Shown: positions 24,477 through 32,038 of the stretch, piece by piece
Position numbering within the stretch: the first letter of the stretch is position 1
Layout of the letters: every line of letters starts with the position of its first letter
Source: Clostridia bacterium
Lineage (GTDB): Bacteria > Bacillota_A > Clostridia > Christensenellales > Aristaeellaceae
Direction: 5' to 3'
DNA: 35,092 nt
Assembly (NCBI GenBank): GCA_017399225.1
Contig: JAFQEB010000027.1
Coordinates: 1-35,092 of the forward strand
The notes under the pieces: model-generated
Seen by the model: only the letters and a program-made list of their open reading frames with translations
Told to the model about the DNA's origin: nothing
Database searches by the model: none
Position numbers and translations under genes: made by a program

Positions 24477-27400
24477 TTACTCCTCCTCTGCAATCTCTGT
24501 CGTTTCCGCCACATCGTCCGACGCCAGCGGCAGGCCGAACTCGGCGCGCTTGTAGTCGATCTCGGCGTTGATGTAGTAGACCTTGTCCATCAGCGCTTCG
24601 CGGGCGGTGGTGTTGTTGGTAGCGGTGTTGGTGGTGATATCGTAGAAGGCGTTGTTCACGTTACGCCAGGTGTAGTAGCCGCCGGGCACCTGGGGGATAC
24701 CCTTGACCATATCCATCTGCTCCACGAGGGCCTTGTAGTCCTTCATGGGCCAGGAGAGGTTCGCCAGGGCCTCGGTGTTGGCGGTGGCCACGCGGGCGGA
24801 GGCGCCCATCAGGGACTCCATCTCGCGGCCGTAACGGGTCTGGACCTCCGCGGAAGTCCACCACTTGAGGAACTCCCACGCCTCGTTGGGATGCTCGGTC
24901 GCCTTCATGATGATGTCCGCCAGGCCGGAAGCGCCAGTAGCGCGGTTGATCAGCTGCTCGCCGTTCTCATCCAGCACAGGCTCGCCGTTTTCATCCACCA
25001 CAGGGGTGCCGGGCACGACGGTAAAGTCCCACAGGCCCAGGATATCGGGCGCAGAGACCTGCAGGCCGTTGTAGGTGGTGTAGTCGCTGATGACGATGGG
25101 CGCCTCACCGGTACGGAAGCGTTCATCCGTGGAGGTCGCCTTATCCAGCTTGTAGTCGGTGTAGTATTCGCAGTACTTGCGGAATACGTTGATGGCCGTA
25201 TCGGTATCCAGCGCGGAGGCCTTGCCGCCCTCGGTGTAATACTCGCCGCCGTTCTGGAACAGGAGCATGGCAAAGATCTGCTCGGAGGGCAGCATACCGA
25301 ACTCCATCTGGTTCTTGGCCAGCACGGACATGGCCACCTTGACCTCATCCCAGGTCTGGGGGACCTCCAGGCCGATCTCGGCCAGGATGTCCTTGCGGTA
25401 GAACATCATGGGGAAGGTCATGGTATCCGGCAGCGCGTAGGTCGCGCCGTTGAAGGAGAAGGGCACCAGGGAAGCGGGTGCGAAGCGGGCGACGACCTCC
25501 TCAAAGTCCGGGAACTGCGCCAGATCCAGCACGGCGTTGCGCAGACCGTAGTTGACGGGGGTGTCGTTACCGGTGTTCAGAACGCCGCCGGCGATACCGT
25601 TGGTGTTCGCCACCTGGATCGCCACGTCGGGGCCCTGGCCGGACAGCGTCGCACGCAGCAGGGTGTTCATATCCACCAGCTGCACGTTGACCTGGATGTG
25701 GGGGTTCTTCTTGCTGAAGTCGCTGTCGATCAGGGACTTGATGACGTTGGCCTGATCGCGGCCGGTGCCGATCCACAGCGTCAGCACGACGATGTCGCGG
25801 CCATCCTCGGTCTTCTCGCCTTCCTTGGCGACGTTGCCGACCTGGTTGTAGTCAATCTTGAAGGAGTAGTACAGGCGCACCGCCTCATGCTTGAGGCTGT
25901 TCCAGAAGCCGGCGCCCTCGGCCACGGGCTTCACATCCGCAGAGTGGATGTAGAGGCGATCCACCTGCAGGGGCTGGCCCAGCACCTGGGTGATCCAGTT
26001 ACCGCAGGCACGGACGTTGGTCTTGAAGGAGGAAAGCACCTCGGTGAAGCGCTCCTGATCCTCGATCAACTCGTCCAGCTGGTCGTCCATGGTGCGCAGC
26101 ACGGTCAGCTTGTCGGAGTTGTTGCCTGCAACGCTTTCCAGCGCGCCCAGGGCCACGTTCAGGTCAGCCTTGACCTTCACCAGCTTGCCCTCGAGCTCCG
26201 GCAGGCTGGCTTCGATCTGGTAATCGCGGTACTGGTCAGGCGCAACGCCGGTGATGTAGATGACCTGTCGGTAGATGTCGTTGAGCTGCTGCACGCAGTC
26301 CTGCATCTGGGCAATGATGGTGGCCATATCACCCAGCACGACCTCCATGCGGACGGTGTGCTTCTTGCCGGCGGTCAGGTACACCCGGTAGGGCTCGCCC
26401 TTCTCGTCGGCGATGGTCTCCATGCGCCAGGACTGCTGGTAGCCGAAGGGATAGGCGTTGAACTCCTCAAAGGGTACCTTGCCGTCCACATATATCTTGC
26501 GGTACACGTTGATGCCGCGCACGAAGTTCTGCTGATCGTGCAGGGTGATGGCATAGTAGCCGTCCTCCGGCACCTCGAACTCCCACTCGACCCACTGGCC
26601 GGCATTCTTCCAGGAGTTGCCGCCGATGGTGTTGTTCAGCAGGTAACGGGTGCTGGCAGGATACACCGCCGCGCTGGACTGATCCTGCACGGGGTAGAGC
26701 ATCTGGGAGGAGGTCTTCATGGTGTTCTCCGCCTCGATGCGCACGGACAGGCCCGTGGTATCCTTGCAGCCGGCCGCGTCAGCCTCCGCCTTCACCTCTG
26801 CATAGGGCGCGGGGCGCTCGGTGTTCTGCAGGGTGATGGAGCGGATCAGCATCGGCTCGCGCATGGCCAGCAGGCTCAGGGTATGCTCGCCCGCCTCCAG
26901 ATACACGCTCAGCTGCTCGGGGATGTAGCCGTTGGAATCGCTCAGGCCCACGCTCACCCACTCCGGGATCTCCTTGGCGGAGGGCTTGAGGTTGTTGCCC
27001 TGGGTATCCGAATCCCACTCGCGGACGACCACGCCGTTCTCATCCGTCTTCATGGGGAAATCGCCGTTGCTCCACACGCGGTAGAACTCCACCAGCGCCA
27101 GCTCGCCGTAGGGCAGCTGACCGTCGATGAAGATGGCGCGCTGGATGGCGCTGTTCTTGCCCGCCACCGGGTAATACAGGATGGACAGGTCGTACAGGCC
27201 GCTCTCGGGGACGGACACCGTCCACTCGATGAGGGACTCCTCGCCCGTCAGCACCGCATTGCCCTTGCCCAGGCCATCCTCGCCGACCTCATAGTCCGCG
27301 CGGATCTCGGGCTGCACCGCAGCGCCTGCGTCCTCGTAGCGGACGAAGGTATCAGCCTCCACGGTCACCACCGCATCCGGACGGGCCGCATCTTCATGCT

Positions 27401-27590
27401 TCTCCAGATAGTCGGTGTAATCGAGGATCTCCTTGTTGATGGAATACGTGCTGACGACGTCCTGATACTCCTGCCAGGTCAGCGCCGTCGCGCCGCCCTC
27501 GGCCACGGCCGTGCCCGCGAGGCACAGCGCCATGATCAGCATCAGGAACAGTTTAGCCAGATTGGATTTCCTGCTCAACTTGTTCACCAT
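24477..27590 (-). CDS. Giant solute-binding protein fused to carbohydrate-binding-like domains
   Basis: At about 1037 residues this is more than twice the usual length of a sugar-binding protein. A signal peptide (1-30, ending TAVA) is followed by two galactose-binding/CBM6-35-like domains (about 62-205 and 282-425; the second opens VRIEAENTM and contains GQWVEWEFEVPEDGYYAI). A helical region follows (about 430-560, coiled-coil-like around LDELIEDQERF), then a family 1 binding domain (about 598-1015; LTLWIGTGRDQANVIKSLI, TWDEVKVAM, PNEAWEFLKWWTS). No lipobox Cys is present. I place the start at the ATG at 27590 because it gives a clean signal peptide, but no good ribosome site precedes it. 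It probably tethers polymeric mannan while feeding products to permease pair 1. Confidence 0.9.
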   Translation of the reverse strand: MVNKLSRKSNLAKLFLMLIMALCLAGTAVAEGGATALTWQEYQDVVSTYSINKEILDYTDYLEKHEDAARPDAVVTVEADTFVRYEDAGAAVQPEIRADYEVGEDGLGKGNAVLTGEESLIEWTVSVPESGLYDLSILYYPVAGKNSAIQRAIFIDGQLPYGELALVEFYRVWSNGDFPMKTDENGVVVREWDSDTQGNNLKPSAKEIPEWVSVGLSDSNGYIPEQLSVYLEAGEHTLSLLAMREPMLIRSITLQNTERPAPYAEVKAEADAAGCKDTTGLSVRIEAENTMKTSSQMLYPVQDQSSAAVYPASTRYLLNNTIGGNSWKNAGQWVEWEFEVPEDGYYAITLHDQQNFVRGINVYRKIYVDGKVPFEEFNAYPFGYQQSWRMETIADEKGEPYRVYLTAGKKHTVRMEVVLGDMATIIAQMQDCVQQLNDIYRQVIYITGVAPDQYRDYQIEASLPELEGKLVKVKADLNVALGALESVAGNNSDKLTVLRTMDDQLDELIEDQERFTEVLSSFKTNVRACGNWITQVLGQPLQVDRLYIHSADVKPVAEGAGFWNSLKHEAVRLYYSFKIDYNQVGNVAKEGEKTEDGRDIVVLTLWIGTGRDQANVIKSLIDSDFSKKNPHIQVNVQLVDMNTLLRATLSGQGPDVAIQVANTNGIAGGVLNTGNDTPVNYGLRNAVLDLAQFPDFEEVVARFAPASLVPFSFNGATYALPDTMTFPMMFYRKDILAEIGLEVPQTWDEVKVAMSVLAKNQMEFGMLPSEQIFAMLLFQNGGEYYTEGGKASALDTDTAINVFRKYCEYYTDYKLDKATSTDERFRTGEAPIVISDYTTYNGLQVSAPDILGLWDFTVVPGTPVVDENGEPVLDENGEQLINRATGASGLADIIMKATEHPNEAWEFLKWWTSAEVQTRYGREMESLMGASARVATANTEALANLSWPMKDYKALVEQMDMVKGIPQVPGGYYTWRNVNNAFYDITTNTATNNTTAREALMDKVYYINAEIDYKRAEFGLPLASDDVAETTEIAEEE

Positions 27591-27657
27591 CCCATTCTTG
27601 TCGTTCAGTTCTGACGGAAAAGCCCGTCTGCCTGTGTTGATCTGTCTATATATAATA

Positions 27658-27672
27658 GGAAGCAATGCTTCC
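27658..27672 (-). other. Palindrome between GH26 and the fused binding protein
   Basis: GGAAGCA-A-TGCTTCC is a perfect 7+1+7 palindrome followed on the minus strand by TATTATATATAG. It may act as a weak attenuator or an mRNA processing site in the 87-base gap between the GH26 stop and the start at 27590. No promoter with a -35 box is seen. Confidence 0.35.
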
Positions 27673-27677
27673 CGTTC

Positions 27678-29135
27678 TTACTCCTCCGCGTACGCGCCCA
27701 GCAGCTCCGGCAGCATTTTGCGGTTGATGACGTTTGCATCCCGGTAGGTCTTCAGCAGCATACTCTTCTCGGTGTAGCGCTCGGAGTACGCGTTGAAGCC
27801 CTTGGACTTGAGCACGAACTCGCCCTCCCAGGTGCACCACCAGGCCCACATGATGTTATCCCGCTTGAGGAGCTCCGGATCGGGGATGCAGCCGTTCTCC
27901 GTCAGGGCGATGATCTTGCGCGTATCCGTGTAGCTCAGCGCCTTGAGGAAGCGGGCCGCCTGCGAGGTGTATACCTTCTCGCCGGGGTAGATGTCCTCGC
28001 CGATGATATCCACATATTCATCGCCGGGATACCAGGCGGCGTCCTGGCCGTTCCAGACCCAGATGAGGTTGTTGACGCCGTGGTAGTCGGTCAGGCGGTG
28101 GTACATCAGCTTGTACAGCTCGATGTAGGGCTCCGGGCCGGAAGCCCCCCACCAGAACCAGCCGCCGCTGGCCTCGTGCAGCGGGCGCCAGAGCACCGGC
28201 ACGCCGGCCTCCTGCATTGCCTTGAGCTCAACGGCGATGGCGTCGATACCGTCCAGCAGCATCTGGTAGCCGGCCTTGTCCTCGCCGTTCATGGCCTTTT
28301 TGAGGCTGAACTTCGTGCTGTCGGTGTAGAACGCCGAGCCATACTGCTCATCCGCGTACCAGTGCCAGCTCAGCGTAACGATGCCGTTGTGCTTCTGCCA
28401 GTACTCGATGGCGTGCTCCGTCACCTTGCCGGTATCGCCCCTTCTGGCGCGGGCCGGGCTGTACACGCCCATGTCCATGCCAACGATCGCCGGGTAGGTG
28501 CCGCTGGTCGTCCGCCAGATGGACTGGTTATCCAGGCCGAAGGGGCCGTCCTGGCACTGCTGGCCGGAGATGATGTTCCGGCCGTAGTTGTCGCACAGGA
28601 AGGTCATCAGCTGGCGGGCTTCCTTTGTAGCGTTGGGGTTGATGAGCACAGGCTCCACCTCGTACACATCCGCCGGGATCGGCTGGCTCTTGCGCACGCC
28701 GATGCTGTCCACATTGATCCAGCCCCAGCTGGTCAGCACGCTGACCGTGTTCTCCCCCTGCTCCATCCAGACGTATCCCACCACACCGTCGGACCATTTG
28801 TTGTCCGGGCTGGTGATATCGCCGACGTTCTGGCCGTTGACCTCCACGGGGTTGATCTTCTGTCCTCCACCGACGGAGGCCTGCCGCACCACCACGTCGT
28901 AGTGACCGGCCTCCGGAACGTTCAGCGTCACCTGCACGCCGTCGCCAGCCTTTTCAAAGCCGGTGACCACCGCGCCGTTGACTCTCGCCCGTCCCAGCGT
29001 CGTGCCGTTTTCCGCCTCCGCCTTCACCAGCAGGGGCTCCTCCGCCTGCGCCGTTCCCGCCAGGAGTCCGGCAGCGGTCAGCATCAGCGCCGCGCCTCTT
29101 TTCAGGAGGGTCGACGCACGTTTTATGTTGCTCAT
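27678..29135 (-). CDS. Secreted GH26 endo-beta-1,4-mannanase with CBM35-like domain
   Basis: This 485-residue exported enzyme should cleave beta-1,4-mannosidic bonds in mannan, galactomannan or glucomannan. The signal peptide (about 1-31, ending AQAEE) is followed by a CBM35-like beta-sandwich (about 35-150, LVKAEAENGTTLG... to VDSIGVRK) and a GH26 barrel (about 165-478). The acid/base is Glu321 in WRPLHEASGGWFWWG and the nucleophile Glu413 in ALTENG; SWHWYAD is also typical. The ATG at 29135 follows AAGGAAG. It is the first gene of the large leftward locus, directly behind the palindrome-controlled promoter, and defines the likely substrate of the whole cluster. No wall anchor is seen. Confidence 0.95.
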   Translation of the reverse strand: MSNIKRASTLLKRGAALMLTAAGLLAGTAQAEEPLLVKAEAENGTTLGRARVNGAVVTGFEKAGDGVQVTLNVPEAGHYDVVVRQASVGGGQKINPVEVNGQNVGDITSPDNKWSDGVVGYVWMEQGENTVSVLTSWGWINVDSIGVRKSQPIPADVYEVEPVLINPNATKEARQLMTFLCDNYGRNIISGQQCQDGPFGLDNQSIWRTTSGTYPAIVGMDMGVYSPARARRGDTGKVTEHAIEYWQKHNGIVTLSWHWYADEQYGSAFYTDSTKFSLKKAMNGEDKAGYQMLLDGIDAIAVELKAMQEAGVPVLWRPLHEASGGWFWWGASGPEPYIELYKLMYHRLTDYHGVNNLIWVWNGQDAAWYPGDEYVDIIGEDIYPGEKVYTSQAARFLKALSYTDTRKIIALTENGCIPDPELLKRDNIMWAWWCTWEGEFVLKSKGFNAYSERYTEKSMLLKTYRDANVINRKMLPELLGAYAEE

Positions 29136-29172
29136 TAGCTTTATTCTTCCTTCTTGTTAGCATGATGTTAAG

Positions 29173-29190
29173 TAAAGTGCATGCACTTTA
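29173..29190. promoter_or_regulatory. 18-bp perfect palindrome, probable operator of the mannan locus
   Basis: TAAAGTGCATGCACTTTA is its own reverse complement. It lies immediately downstream of the -10 box (29196-29201), covering the expected start point to about +17, where a bound repressor would block initiation. The form suits a dimeric LacI- or GntR-type repressor, none of which is encoded in this window. Confidence 0.65.
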
Positions 29191-29195
29191 TTGTA

Positions 29196-29224
29196 ATTAT
29201 ACTACACATCCCCTAATTGCGCAA
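29196..29224 (-). promoter_or_regulatory. Main promoter of the mannan locus
   Basis: Minus strand TTGCGC (29219-29224), 17-base spacer, TATAAT (29196-29201). The -35 box is weak and the -10 perfect, consistent with a regulated promoter. The leader to the GH26 ATG is about 55 bases and carries the palindrome. Confidence 0.75.
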
Positions 29225-29361
29225 GTGCCTTTTGGCAGATTTGGGCGATTTTCACGAAAAAACACAAAGGCTCCTTCCGCCGGAGCGCCGCTTACTTCCA
29301 TCTTCAACGAGATTTCCACGCAGTTTTTCCATCCAGTTAGCCCCGATTTTAGCTTTTGCAG

Positions 29362-29381
29362 AATTGTAAAGCCTTACAATT
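29362..29381. promoter_or_regulatory. Inverted repeat upstream of the mannan promoter
   Basis: AATTGTAA-AGCC-TTACAATT is an 8+4+8 perfect inverted repeat about 140 bases before the -35 box, in the otherwise featureless AT-rich part of the 338-base gap between GH26 and DUF1836. ACAATT recurs at 29389 and 29400. It could be a second regulatory site. Confidence 0.35.
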
Positions 29382-29425
29382 TAGCTTAACAATTACCTCA
29401 CAATTGCTTTTCACAGGAACGCAGC

Positions 29426-29461
29426 AAAAAAGCGGACAGACCGCAGCGCGATCCATCCGCT
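29426..29461 (-). terminator. Terminator of the DUF1836 gene
   Basis: On the minus strand AGCGGA (29456-29461) pairs with TCCGCT (29431-29436), with an inner GATCGC/GCGGTC stem, followed by TTTTT. It lies 12 bases after the stop. Confidence 0.75.
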
Positions 29462-29473
29462 CTTATGTTCCTT

Positions 29474-30022
29474 TTACTCCGCATGTTCCGGCAGCGCCAG
29501 GCGCACCTCGACCTCCGGCTCGCAGGTTTTTTCCTCCATCATGGAGTCAAACCGGCTGCTAAGGTAGATGATGTGCGTCACGGCAATGATGGTGGAGCGC
29601 AGCATGGTCTTGGCCTCCGTCTGCTCCTCCGGCGTGCCCACCAGATCCAGCTGCGCCTTGAGGCCGAAGGTGTACTGCAGCATGTTCTCCAGCTCCATGC
29701 AGAAGAAATCATAAGCCGTCTCGGAGGTATACGTCCGCTTCTGCATATCGAAAAGCCGGGCGATATTCTCCATAGACAGCACGCTCTTGGCAATGGAGAT
29801 GAAGAACAGATAGGCGATCTGATCCGCATCGTACTGCTTGCGCACCGGATTTGAAATATACCCTTTTTTGACGTAGTTGCTCACCATGGACGAGGTGATC
29901 TCCATGCACCCCAGCGGGGCCAGGAAGCGGTTGATATACTTCACCGTCTGATCCAGGTACAGCCCGACGTCCGGGATCTCCCGGAATCTGGGCATACGGA
30001 ACTGTTCAATGCTGGCTGCCAT
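29474..30022 (-). CDS. DUF1836-family putative DNA-binding regulator
   Basis: This 182-residue soluble protein is recognisable as DUF1836 from the MPRFREIPDVGLYLDQTVKYIN opening (residues 10-31 as listed in two parts) and the MerR-like helix-turn-helix region ITSSMVSNYVKKGYI, where NYVKKG recalls the recognition helix and wing. The rest is helical. The ATG at 30022 follows AGGAGG. The gene is divergent from DegV, a pairing usual for regulators beside their targets, and its own promoter contains AACCGGTT overlapping the -10 region, with a second AACCGGTG just downstream of the DegV promoter. Autoregulation plus control of degV is therefore likely; this is inferred from site placement. Confidence 0.88.
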   Translation of the reverse strand: MAASIEQFRMPRFREIPDVGLYLDQTVKYINRFLAPLGCMEITSSMVSNYVKKGYISNPVRKQYDADQIAYLFFISIAKSVLSMENIARLFDMQKRTYTSETAYDFFCMELENMLQYTFGLKAQLDLVGTPEEQTEAKTMLRSTIIAVTHIIYLSSRFDSMMEEKTCEPEVEVRLALPEHAE

Positions 30023-30045
30023 ATCTCCATCCCCTCCTGCCGGAC

Positions 30046-30074
30046 ATTATAACCGGTTTTTGCATCCCAGTCAA
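30046..30074 (-). promoter_or_regulatory. DUF1836 promoter with AACCGGTT palindrome
   Basis: Minus strand TTGACT (30069-30074), 17-base spacer, TATAAT (30046-30051). The palindrome AACCGGTT (30051-30058) abuts and overlaps the -10 box, an ideal repressor position. Confidence 0.8.
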
Positions 30075-30093
30075 GAAAGATTTCCGAAACCAC

Positions 30094-30154
30094 TTGACAG
30101 GTTTTTTCTTAGCTGGTATGATATATTTCGACATCGGTTTTTCAATAACCGGTG
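30094..30154 (+). promoter_or_regulatory. DegV promoter and downstream ACCGGT site
   Basis: TTGACA (30094-30099), 17-base spacer, TATGAT (30117-30122). Downstream, ATCGGTT (30133-30139) and AACCGGTGAT (30147-30156) form an interrupted inverted repeat within the transcribed leader. It shares its AACCGGT core with the DUF1836 promoter. Confidence 0.8.
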
Positions 30155-30199
30155 ATTTTCGTGTGTTCACGACCTGTCAATGACAGAAAGGCGCTTCTT

Positions 30200-31033
30200 A
30201 TGACTTACAAGATCGTCGCGGATTCCTCCGCCGACATGCTGTCCCTGGATCAGGTTCCCTTCACCTCCGTCCCCATGACCATCCGCGCAGGCGAAATGAC
30301 CTTCGTGGATGACGCCGATTGCGACGCCGCCGCCATGACCCAGTACCTGCTTTCCTATAAAGGCAAGTCCTCCACCGCCTGCCCCGGCACCCAGGACTGG
30401 ACCGAGGCCTTCGAGGATGCGGAGAATGTGTTCTGCGTCACCCTGACCAGCAACCTTTCCGGTTCCTACAACTCTGCCCGCGTGGCAGCCGAGGAGTACA
30501 TGGAGGCCCATCCCGGCCGCCGCGTGCATGTGGTGGACACCCTCTCCGCCGGGCCGGAGCTGCGCCTGGTGGTGGAAAAGCTGCAGGAGCTGATCCTGGC
30601 CGGCCGCGAATTCGACGAGATCGTCAAGGAGATCGAAGCATACCACAAGCGCTCCTTCCTGGTGTTCTCCCTTCAGAGCCTGCACAATTTCGCCGCCAAC
30701 GGCCGCGTGAGCAAGCTGGTAGCGGCAGCCGTCGGCACGCTGGGTATCCGCTTGGTGGGCAAGGCGAGCGACGCGGGCACGCTGGAGCCTCTCTCCAAGG
30801 TCCGTGGCGACCGCAAGGCCCTGCAGGAGCTGGTTCGCATCATGAAGGAGCTGGGCTGGAAGGGCGGCAAGGTACGCATCGCCCACAACGAGAATGCCGA
30901 GGCGGCCAACGCCCTGCGGGATGCGCTCAAAGCCCTGTACGAGAAGCTGGATGTGACCATCGACCGCTGCCGTGGCCTGTGCTCCTATTACGCCGAGCGC
31001 GGCGGAGTGCTGGTGGGTTTCGAGGGCTGCTGA
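30200..31033 (+). CDS. DegV-family fatty-acid-binding protein
   Basis: This 277-residue cytosolic protein of the DegV family binds a long-chain fatty acid and, as FakB in Firmicutes, presents it to the kinase FakA. Visible signatures are the N-terminal IVADSSADM, the TSNLSGSYNSARVAAEEY segment lining the lipid head-group site, VVDTLSAGPELRLVVEKL, and the middle FAANGRVSKLVAAAVGTLGIRL region. The ATG at 30200 follows AAAGGCG; the longer frame from 30152 starts inside the operator region. It is transcribed alone from a strong promoter and is divergent from the DUF1836 regulator. Whether it acts as a FakB cannot be told without finding fakA. Confidence 0.94.
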   Translation: MTYKIVADSSADMLSLDQVPFTSVPMTIRAGEMTFVDDADCDAAAMTQYLLSYKGKSSTACPGTQDWTEAFEDAENVFCVTLTSNLSGSYNSARVAAEEYMEAHPGRRVHVVDTLSAGPELRLVVEKLQELILAGREFDEIVKEIEAYHKRSFLVFSLQSLHNFAANGRVSKLVAAAVGTLGIRLVGKASDAGTLEPLSKVRGDRKALQELVRIMKELGWKGGKVRIAHNENAEAANALRDALKALYEKLDVTIDRCRGLCSYYAERGGVLVGFEGC

Positions 31034-31047
31034 ATCATCTGAACAGG

Positions 31048-31080
31048 AAGACCGGGCGCGTGTGTGTCCGGTCTTTTTTT
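31048..31080 (+). terminator. Terminator of the DegV gene
   Basis: AAGACCGG (31048-31055) pairs with CCGGTCTT (31068-31075), followed by five more T. Confidence 0.92.
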
Positions 31081-31100
31081 GCGCCATGCCGAAAAGGCCA

Positions 31101-31129
31101 TTGCCACCTGTGCAAAACAGGTGTAGAAT
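31101..31129 (+). promoter_or_regulatory. Promoter with inverted repeat in the spacer
   Basis: TTGCCA (31101-31106), 17-base spacer, TAGAAT (31124-31129). The inverted repeat CACCTGT-GCAAA-ACAGGTG (31105-31123) fills the spacer exactly, so a bound regulator would compete with or remodel RNA polymerase binding. It drives the first C39-like gene. Confidence 0.7.
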
Positions 31130-31166
31130 AGACCCAGTCTTCATATACCAAGGAGAGATCGATCGT

Positions 31167-31904
31167 ATGCGCCGTGTTCTTTGCATCCTGCTTGCCCTTT
31201 GCTGCCTGCTGCCCCTGGCTGCCCAGGCGGAAGATTCCCTCACCCTGCTGACCGCCGATACGGTGGACGAGGTCAACCAGTTCGTGCTGCTGCCCCAGGG
31301 CACGGAGATCCCTGCGCCCCAGGCCGGCTCCATCCGCTTCGTATCCCTCAACAGCGCCGATCCCGCTTTTCGCGCAGGGATGTGGAAGAACGATCGCTAC
31401 GACCTGACCACCAAGGCCGGCGGCTACCGGGCCGACATGAACAACATGCACAGCCGCGCAGCATACTGCATGGCGATGTCCTACCTGGGGGTGGACGTGA
31501 CCCCCGTGATGATGAGCGAGCTGGCCGGTGCGCGGGACGTCAGCGCCCCCTACGACGGCGTGACCCGCAAGCTGGGCAAGGTCGAGCGCGTCGAGCCCAG
31601 GGCCTACGTCTTCGATACCATGGTGGAGAACTACCTTTCCGACCCCAGCTACTCCCCTGTTTTCTGCCAGATCCGCAAGCCCAACGGCGCGCTGCACACC
31701 GTGCTGATCGTCGGCTACATCCCTTCCACCGGCGGGTTCATCATCTGCGACCCCGCAGCCCCGCAGCAGAACGGGCAGCATCTGCACAGCTACAGGATGG
31801 CCTGGCATGTGATGCGCCAGGTGGTGCTTTCCAGCGAATTCTACGACGTCTTCTACGCCAGCGACGTCGTCGCGCTGTACCAGTGGCGGCTGGTGGAAGA
31901 ATAA
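31167..31904 (+). CDS. Secreted C39-peptidase-like protein lacking the catalytic Cys
   Basis: This 245-residue exported protein has a signal peptide (1-21, LAAQA). The second half matches the papain-like C39 fold: the nucleophile helix block HSRAAYCMAMSYLG aligns without gaps to the family pattern CGPAS..MVLNYLG, but the Cys position is His95. The other two triad positions, His177 in ALHTVLIVGYI and Asp195 in IICDPA, are kept. It is thus probably an inactive (pseudo)peptidase or has another chemistry. The ATG at 31167 follows AAGGAGAG. It is a paralogue of the next gene, with long identical stretches such as NYLSDPSYSPV. The two have separate promoters and terminators. The partner or target is unknown. 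Confidence 0.85.
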   Translation: MRRVLCILLALCCLLPLAAQAEDSLTLLTADTVDEVNQFVLLPQGTEIPAPQAGSIRFVSLNSADPAFRAGMWKNDRYDLTTKAGGYRADMNNMHSRAAYCMAMSYLGVDVTPVMMSELAGARDVSAPYDGVTRKLGKVERVEPRAYVFDTMVENYLSDPSYSPVFCQIRKPNGALHTVLIVGYIPSTGGFIICDPAAPQQNGQHLHSYRMAWHVMRQVVLSSEFYDVFYASDVVALYQWRLVEE

Positions 31905-31919
31905 CTGCACACGCTCCTG

Positions 31920-31947
31920 ACGCCTCCGGCAAGCTGGAGGCGTTTTT
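31920..31947 (+). terminator. Terminator after the first C39-like gene
   Basis: ACGCCTCC (31920-31927) pairs with GGAGGCGT (31936-31943), with inner GC/GC pairing, followed by TTTT. Confidence 0.88.
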
Positions 31948-31979
31948 GCATGTCGGATTCCCTCTTTTTACCTTTCCTC

Positions 31980-32008
31980 TTGCCGAATCGTGCTGATTAT
32001 TGTACAAT
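31980..32008 (+). promoter_or_regulatory. Promoter of the second C39-like gene
   Basis: TTGCCG (31980-31985), 17-base spacer, TACAAT (32003-32008), about 30 bases before the ATG. Unlike the first paralogue's promoter, the spacer holds no inverted repeat. Confidence 0.7.
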
Positions 32009-32038
32009 ATAAGCATCATCACACAAGGAGGCACGCCC

